The position numbers were made by a program, and so were the translations under genes. The notes below the pieces were generated by a model. The model was not told the origin of the DNA, searched no databases, and saw nothing but the letters and a program-made list of their open reading frames with translations. Positions 57,671-64,000 of a stretch of 64,000 nucleotides of DNA are shown here, one piece after another. The DNA comes from Lentinula raphanica (Eukaryota; Basidiomycota; Agaricomycetes; Agaricales; Omphalotaceae), in the NCBI GenBank assembly GCA_027919835.1, contig JANVFP010000011.1:1302001-1366000 (forward strand), in the 5' to 3' direction. Positions within the stretch are counted from its first letter, which is position 1. Each line of letters begins with the position of its first letter.

Positions 57671-59006
57671 AGGATATATTGATAGACCTTAAAAAAAGAC
57701 CCCCTATAGGGGGTGTCAGTTTTTTCCAAAAATGGATATTTCAAAAGATACAATTAATTCTTTTTTTCAAAAATATTGAAAAATGTTCTTGCCTATATGT
57801 TATGCATAACATGTTGCCCAAGTTGTTATGCATTACATCCACTGCTATAGTGAGCTATAGTGAGGCTTATTGAGTGGTGGGCAACTGCCCCGCTGTTATG
57901 CAAAACAGGCTTCAGGGACTTGCCCATATGTTATGCATAGAAGTTACAGCCTCAGCTGCTCTAGCATTACTCAGGTTCAAACCACCCATTCCACCCATAT
58001 TGCCAATCCTACCCACCGCAGCTGATCCAGGTGATCCACTACCAGTGTAGGGATAATACTCATCCGTTGCGAGACGCTCAGAAGCAGAGGTGAACGAACC
58101 CGGAGTACCATTACCGATCCTGCGAGGAGACGAACTTGGTAATCCAGTACCGTTTACAGAAAGAGACGAAGGTCCAGTGAACGAAGATGAGATATTGGAG
58201 GTAGCGCCGCCTGGACTGGGAACAGTAGTCTGATCTTGGCCTGCCCATAGGTGGCTCATGTCACCCATCAAAACAGAACGCGAATATCTATGTCTGGGTG
58301 TACCACCTCCTGGTGTAGAGTTACCGTCAACATGGGAATTCGGAGAAACACCAAGGGCGCATCGGTAACTGAAGCCGATGTGAAGACGAATTGCTTCGCG
58401 ACAATCAGTGTTTATGTTCCTCAGGAGTGAGCATGTCGGTCAAAGAGCTCGGGAGGAAGTAATCCAGGTCGTCAAGGTCGTCTTCAATGATGACCTCAGA
58501 GGATGAAGCCGCACCACGTTCAGGAGTCTTCCCTGAGTATTCTTCGAAAGTTCTTCGTACTCGAACGTTTCGTCGAAGTCCTGGCGAGCCGAATCGGTGT
58601 CCTTGTTGGATTGTTGGGAAACAGATTAATTGGGCGAGAGAGGGGTGTAGGCCATTCAATGGGCGCAACAAAGCCGAAGGCAAAGAAGGAAGGGTGCCTA
58701 TATCGGAACCATTGCACATACTTCCCGGAATGTCAGCACCGAGGGTGAGCCCTGTTGTTTCCGTGGACGTAGACCAGCCCAGTGCGCGTCACACTAGATC
58801 AAGTCCGAAGCATGGAATGTTTATGGGGAGACGAGGACAAGAGCTTGTTAGTCGGTGTTTCCAGATAAGCATTTGCTGAAGCTGTTAGGGATGAAGTGAG
58901 AAACCCTTGAGATAGATTCCCTGGGCTAACAGCACCTCCCGTAGCGAATCGAGCCTTGTATCCAACGTGGGCAATGAAATTGAACACCTTGGCAGGGATG
59001 ATAAAT

Positions 59007-59215
59007 TGCTATGAACAATTTGGGAAACATAGAACATTAACCCGACAAGACCTCAAAGTTCGAGGGACAAACAAGGACGAGATATCGCTATGAACTATCT
59101 GGGGAACGTCGAACGTGAACCCAACAGATCTAAAAGCTCGAGGGATGACGAGGGACAAGAGGTTGCTATGAACTATCTGGGGGACTTCGAACATGCGCCC
59201 AACAAGACCTAGCAT
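59007..59215. repeat. Degenerate tandem repeat, about 75 bp x 3
   Basis: Three units share GCTATGAAC(A/T)AT(T/C)TGGG...GAAC...CTCGAGGGA...GAC(A/G)AG. In minus-strand translation this gives repeated VPQIVHS..LSL.(I/V)PR..RS peptides. No gene context supports coding. Confidence 0.65.
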
Positions 59216-60514
59216 CTGAAATTGTCCTAGTTGCATTCACGAGCGCGGGGGGTGAGGTGATGTGCTGGAATGGCCAGGCGGGCTTCATAATAGAAGTGCT
59301 CCTCTTGGATACTGCTCAGACTCGATTTAACAGTCCAAGACAGACATACAGCGTCTCTTGAGCTTCCTTCCGTCCAGATCATCGCCATCTAAAACGTGAA
59401 CTGTCAATCCCAAGATCGTTGAAATATATGTTCTTTGATACCTACCTGACCAGACGTTGCAATGCTATAGTAGCCATGCCCGTGAAATCACTCGACATGT
59501 CGTTACTTTCGTGGCTTCCTGTCAAACTCGGTAACTGATTCGAGCGAATGGGACGGGGAATGAATGGTGTAGATGAGCATGCAAGAATACGAATCGTTTT
59601 CTAATGATTGCTTGTAGTAAGCCAATCGCTGTGTCCGACAATGTCCCTGAATATCCAGTGTTACTGCGGTCGTGGCAATGGCTCTGACAATCGCTGCAAA
59701 CAAGGTGCAAGTCCGTCGAAGATTCTTTTCTGTCTTCGAGTAGTGCAACCTAATCCATGACCAAATAACAGTAAAATCATGCGGTGATGCATCCCACTTC
59801 CTATGTTATGCAAGAGCCATGGGGGAGGATACGACAACATGAACTATTTGCAGAATGAAGTTCTGGACCGGCCCTCAGCAAGAACTTGAAGGTGTTCATC
59901 ATCGATCTGTCGAGAGTGTAACCAATGTCAGTACTTGATATCAGTATATCGAGAGTAACGAGCGGAAAGATTACAGAGTATTTCAACATTCAACTAACCA
60001 GGGATCACTTGGAAGAACAGGCCATCTTGAACGCGGTTCCAGAATTAACGATCAACAATGGCAACCATATTTCCTCCCAAGAATATCATTCCGAAGTTTT
60101 GAGGCTATTGTGCCTCCTTTCCATAACAGCTTTTCAGATCGAGGGAACGGCCGAAACAAACAAGCCTCTGCGACGAGAACCTGAGGGCATTGAAAAAGTG
60201 GTATTGGGAGGATTCCAAATCATCTTGAGGCGGAGACACGTCGCAGCCATCGTTGGTGGAAAGTTGAAACTTCTAGTAATAGTATGGTCATGGAAAAGAC
60301 ATTGACAGGTTGATCCAAGTCAACAATAGAAAACAATCTTTTTGTTCTTTTTGCTCATCACGGTGTCGGCTGCCAACGTCGTTCAACAAAACTCTCAGTG
60401 CCCAAATTCCCGTTTAATTGACCTTTCGTCATTGACAATAATCTGGAGAAACTGCGACGTTTGCAGGAACATATTCCATATCACGATATATTCCGCAGAA
60501 TCCCACTCAAATCC
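59216..60514. other. Long stretch without recognised genes
   Basis: About 1.3 kb. The 126-codon plus-strand frame at 59925-60302 (MSVLDISISRVTSGKIT) is the longest open frame but has no domain I can name and no visible splice partners. It may be a decayed gene upstream of the TBC pseudogene. Confidence 0.4.
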
Positions 60515-61184
60515 ACAGTTGGCCTTTTGGAAGGTCCTGCTCCGAGTTTACAACATATCTGCCAATACATATCATATCTTCCATGCGTGCGCGAGGCTCT
60601 TGTGAAGTTCGAGAAATGGTTCGAAACGTGATGTTCAGGTAAGTTCCTTTCCTCAAAGTTAGGACTCTGTCTTATCTCTTTCTACACTTCGGCAGCGAAC
60701 CAAGGCTTCGGAGAATGTGTCGGCTAGCACATGCTTGCTTGTCCAATGCTCTTGTACGGCGAAATCATGGCACCTCATATCATAGAGATTGCAACTCCGA
60801 GTCCTCATCCTCCGAAAGATGGCACAGAAATCGAATCACCTACATTCAGGGCATGAATGTGTTGGCAGCACCTTTCCCGTATACTGTATCATCCGACCTC
60901 AAGCTGTTCTTCTGGGGCTTAGGATTGATCATGTCCAGTGTATGTCCAGCCTACGTTAGAAGGTATTCGCTGCGGTCTCAGAGTAAGATATTTCCTGTAT
61001 CTGTATGTCTGTTCACGGTTCTAATTCTTCTTGGTCCATCAGTTCCCGGACAACTGACTGAAGAATTGCTACCCATAGCTCCACTAAGCTCAAAGTATAC
61101 GTTCAAAATTTTGCAGCCGAAATATACAAGTTTTCCGGGTACGAAGGCGCTGTGCGCCACTGCACCAAGCTGATGATACAATAA
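60515..61184 (+). pseudogene. TBC-domain (Bub2/Cdc16-like) pseudogene
   Basis: Plus-strand fragments follow the order of the Bub2-type TBC (Rab-GAP-fold) domain. LAFWKVLLRVYNISANTY and GSCEVREMVRNVMFR at a gtaagt donor come first, then ITYIQGMNVLAAPFPYTVSS (the highly conserved YxQGMN motif). CPAYVRRYSLR and AAEIYKFSGYEGAVRHCTK, matching the SAEIYAFPSVLTLC region, follow. Many otherwise invariant residues are changed and frames shift between segments, so this is a diverged relic. Functional Bub2 is part of the mitotic-exit checkpoint GAP; a working copy is presumably elsewhere. Confidence 0.6.
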
Positions 61185-61653
61185 GAGAAGTAAATATATC
61201 TTCATGGTCAGTAGCTGTCTTCTCCCATGAATCAAACTATTCACTTATTCTCCAGCCCTATGTGCGTCCTAAAAAAAAGCATCGCCTAGCAGCTTTGCTA
61301 GTAATCCTGATCCGATATCTCCCAAAAAAAAAAGACTTTGAGACGAACTCCCAGCGCAGCCCTTACCATCCTCTTAACTCAAAATGTAGCCACAGCTCGT
61401 TGTATTCGTAGCCCAAGTTCATCTATTGACCCAATACAGATTTGATTTTCTATTCTTCATTTGGTGCTTCGAGTGCTTCGATTGCTTTGATCAGTAGAAA
61501 CCGTTATGAGTTTGTACAGGAGAGGAAACACCATCTCTCATTGACTCGGAAAGCTAACGTTCAGGTTTACATGGGGTCTGATTGGTCAACAAGGAAGATG
61601 TATTTGGACGAAACGAGTCAAAGACATTAGCAGAGTTTATAACAACACGTCTT
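61185..61653. other. Unassigned stretch
   Basis: About 470 bp between the TBC relic and the next minus-strand gene. No supported feature. Confidence 0.4.
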
Positions 61654-62446
61654 TCAATTTGCCTGACTCTCTTCAACCCCATTCTCCAAAAAATATGCGT
61701 TTAGTGTATCACAAAATTTTGCTGGGGCATCATGACGTTTACTCATATGAGTTATGTCTGAGAAGATATCTCCTGTCCTCTGTATGATATCCAGCAGAAT
61801 CCGATTTTGAGCTCGTAATTCAGTGATCTGAGCTGAGAGGGATCTATTTTCAGCCAGTACTTGATCCAAAGCCCCTTGGTTGTCCAACGCTTCGGGTTCA
61901 GACTTAACCTGGGCATACCCTATTGTTTCGCGAGAGTCATCTATACTTCCGTTAGTATGAGAAGATAACCACTGAATGGTACTCGCCTCTCATCTCATCT
62001 GAGTCCGAATTCGACTTCAGATCATAACCATAACCATTTGGCCCTCTTTGCAATTCAATGACCTCGAACTCGTTATCACCGGAGTCGTCGTCAGGCGCAT
62101 TGAACGCCTTCATATTCTGGTAGTAAGGGTAGGAATCAAGTTGGGAATCATCTAGGCCAAGGCCATAGAATCTGATAGGAGACATCAGATGTCATAACGC
62201 TGGAGAATGAGATTAATCGTACTGCTGCAGTTTCTTTGAGCCAGTTTGTGAGCTGCTCCGAAGCATGAGATCATCTTCGGTTTGATCCTCTACTTCTCCG
62301 TCGATTTTTGGCCGTTTGGATGAGATGGAAGGGTTGCCAGTCGATCTACATCGTATATGGCGCATACTTTGATTTGGGGTACCAGCATCGGATGAAGGAT
62401 GGTAAGGGGAAGAATAACCGTTGTCTTCGTCCACAAAATCGGACAT
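61654..62446 (-). CDS. Hypothetical acidic protein with C-terminal coiled coil
   Basis: Three exons (62223-62446, 61987-62171, 61654-61940) join in frame to 231 residues. The start MSDFVDEDNGYSSPYHPSSD leads a disordered acidic region with a possible nuclear signal (SSKRPKIDGE). A middle part (FYGLGLDDSQLDSYPYYQN) follows, then a leucine-rich coiled coil (LDQVLAENRSLSAQITELRA). The second intron appears to use a GC donor (AGAG/gcgagt) with a strong TACTAAC branch site. The frame is open upstream of the ATG, so the protein may extend into the exons at 62519-62849. Function unknown; a transcription-related role is a guess. Confidence 0.6.
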
Positions 62447-62518
62447 GGGTGTAGGAGTGAAAAGTGTCAAGACATGCGGTCTCAGGCCTACACTCGATTA
62501 TGATAATTACATACTTAC

Positions 62519-62849
62519 TAGTTTGGACTGGTTGTGAAAATTCTCCACCGGCTCAAATTCTGCCCAGAGAGTCAATAGAGCCGATTGCAAGAAAAACAGG
62601 AAAGGATCCATCATTTTGACCATAGATTTACTGAAAGCACGAGCAGTTAGGTTGTGCTCAAGCCTCAATCAAAGATAGCAAGAAGTTGAAGTTAGAATTT
62701 CCTGCGGCACAAACTCGGCGTGCGATTCAAACAAGCGCCGAACCAAACAGGCAATCGCGTGACGGTCTTTCAAGGCCTTCTCTTCCGGGATTTGATTTCT
62801 TTCTAGGAACATACCACCATGTCTCGCTTCATTGTCTCCTTTTCCAGAG
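62519..62849 (-). pseudogene. Partial gene interrupted by foldback copy 3
   Basis: Exon 62715-62849 (GMFLERNQIPEEKALKDRHA then VRRLFESHA) splices through a gtttgt donor and tttcag acceptor in phase to exon 62519-62630 (KSMVKMMDPFLFFLQSALLT, LWAEFEPVENFHN), which ends at gtaagt. The upstream side is cut by foldback copy 3 at 62850, so the 5' end is outside the window or beyond the element. It may be the upstream part of the 231-residue gene, but the intron between them would be only about 30 nt. Family not recognised. Confidence 0.5.
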
Positions 62850-64000
62850 CAGCTGATACTGTAAAACTTTTGTAAAAAGTACTGATAAGTTATCGGGTAC
62901 CTATTGCAAATAGTTGTGATAACCCGGAGGGGGTCCCGGAAATGGCCCCGGGGGGTGGTCATGCCTGTCACCACCTGTCACATATGGCTTATATTTACTG
63001 TTTTGAGTAATTAATAATCATCCAGATATTAAATAAGCAGTACATTTTCAAAAAAACCCGAAAATTCATAAAAATTCATAAAAAACCTAAAATGACCTGA
63101 TTAGGTCAGATCAGGATATGTAAGCAAATGACCTCATATGATAAAAAATGATGTAGGGCCAATCTAGGTACTAAAAATAGCCCAAAAGATCACTAAAAAT
63201 GCAAAAAATATTTAGGGATGGTATAGAGCCTATTGCAGGCCCAGGCACATCAAAGTTACCAAAAAAGGAAAAAAATTGATCATGATCTCATCTTGTAGCA
63301 AAAAATCTGAAAAAAATCCTAAAAATAGTCAAAAAATTCAGGGGTGCCTTGTTGGCCCTGAAAATGCAAAATAAAAAAAATACGCGACAAGTGTAAAAAT
63401 TTTAATCACTCCAAATCATTCTAAATCCACTATACAGTCAGTATATATGATGTATATGCTATATTTAGCATCCTAGTACCTTTATTGGGCTAAAAATAGA
63501 ACTTGATCTCATCTGATAGCAAAAAATCTGAAAAAATCATTAAAAATACTCAAAGAATTCAGGGGTGCCTTATTGGCCCTGAAAATGCAAAATAAAAAAA
63601 TTTACACGACACAATTGAAAAACAATATCACTCCAAATCATACCAAATCCACTACACAGTCAGTATATATCATGTATATACTATTTATAGCACCACTAGT
63701 ACCCTCAATTACTTATATCACTCAAGAATCATACCAAACTGAATGATTTGGGGAGTAAATATATTGTACATGATATTTTAGCACACCTAGTACCCTTAAT
63801 GACTCAGAACAATTTATATTACTCAATATGTTCAGTACACTTAACACTCATCAAACCTCACACATGAAAACTCATAACAGTACTTATATGTATTATACTT
63901 AACACAGTTGACAATGAAAATACTCAAAACAGTATTATCAGTCACTATACTTAACACACTTAACAGTCAAAAAGTCGAAACAATGTTACTTTATATACAT
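62850..64000. mobile_element. Foldback element, copy 3 (partial, runs off the window)
   Basis: Begins CAGCTGATACTGTAAAAC and follows the left arm of copy 2 essentially base for base for 1,151 bp to the window end, including the GC-rich subterminal block and the loop-side motifs. Only the left arm is visible. Its near identity to copy 2 (I noticed no certain difference) points to recent movement. Confidence 0.93.

Larger units (their letters stand above)
57392..57944. mobile_element. 553-bp TA-flanked TIR element with telomere-like repeats and a hairpin
   Basis: Left end GGTTTTATGCATAACAAGTG and right end inverse ACTTCTATGCATAACATATG start an imperfect inverted repeat of about 60 bp. It contains GGGCAAGTCCCTGA and TTTTGCATAACAGCGGGGC. 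TA flanks both ends (57390-57391, 57945-57946). Removing it with one TA restores an open frame (RAAEAVQLQVARGAF). Inside are a perfect hairpin with arms of about 28 bp (57497-57562) and a block of TTAGGGG/TTAGGG/TTGGG units (57577-57670). Confidence 0.8.
57192..58987 (-). pseudogene. Hypothetical Ser/Gly-rich protein gene, interrupted
   Basis: Minus-strand segments with consistent style are MFNFIAHVGYKARFATGGAV (58987 on), RRNVRVRRTFEEYSGKTPER with EDDLDDLDYFLPSSLTDMLT (58719-58405), GDMSHLWAGQDQTTVPSPGG to MGGLNLSNARAAEA (58272-57945), and VARGAFLPGYGFGTAYNKTK with an Ala-rich helix (57391-57192). They look like parts of one RNA-binding or zinc-finger-type fungal protein, but I do not recognise it. 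A stop after TPEEHKH and a frame change before GVSPNSHVDG suggest decay or unseen introns. A TA-flanked element (57392-57944) interrupts the frame. Confidence 0.5.

Overview
The window is nuclear DNA of a filamentous basidiomycete, most likely an Agaricomycete. This rests on many short spliceosomal introns (about 45-90 nt, GT-AG), on protein families and codon style, and on the transposon load. No prokaryotic, organellar or tRNA/rRNA gene was recognised. All exon models were built by eye from reading frame, splice consensus and family knowledge. Most coding genes below have exon lengths that sum to an intact frame.

Positions 1-23 kb are a compact, conserved gene block: the 5' end of an acidic Ser/Pro-rich protein (-), the complex I subunit NDUFA13/GRIM-19 (-), an INO80 subunit F-like coiled-coil protein (+), a hypothetical protein (-), the complex I Fe-S subunit NDUFS8 (-) head to head with prefoldin subunit 2 (+), a nine-exon O-methyltransferase (+), the 17-exon DNA polymerase alpha catalytic subunit (-) head to head with an NTF2-like hypothetical gene (+), a possible LAMTOR1/Ego1-like lipid-anchored adaptor (+), and a tandem pair of secreted-protein paralogues (-).

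Positions 23-64 kb are a transposon graveyard with broken host genes. In order: a head-to-tail dimer of a 683-bp terminal-inverted-repeat (TIR) element with an 8-bp target duplication; a G-rich minisatellite; a decayed multi-exon transposase-like gene carrying a 1.2-kb minisatellite in one intron and two inserted TIR elements; a convergent, intact 749-codon 11-exon gene of unknown function; orphan hexokinase 3' exons; a coiled-coil/SR-rich ORF; a Ty3/Gypsy retrotransposon (39,659-49,663) inserted in a TauD/TfdA-type dioxygenase pseudogene; a GIY-YIG-like gene; a Zn2Cys6 transcription factor gene split by an insertion; a further hypothetical gene hit by a TA-flanked element holding telomere-like repeats; a TBC (Bub2-like) pseudogene; and two hypothetical genes at the right end.

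The most striking system is a family of about 3-kb foldback elements: inverted arms of about 1.3-1.4 kb around a loop of about 0.3 kb, no convincing ORF, 6-bp target duplications. Three copies lie within 20 kb, at 44,597-47,529, 53,551-56,664 and from 62,850 to beyond the window end. Each interrupts a coding exon: Gypsy integrase, a Zn2Cys6 regulator, and an unidentified gene. Nested target duplications give an order of events: the dioxygenase gene was hit by Gypsy, Gypsy by a foldback element, and that element's own target duplication by a solo LTR.
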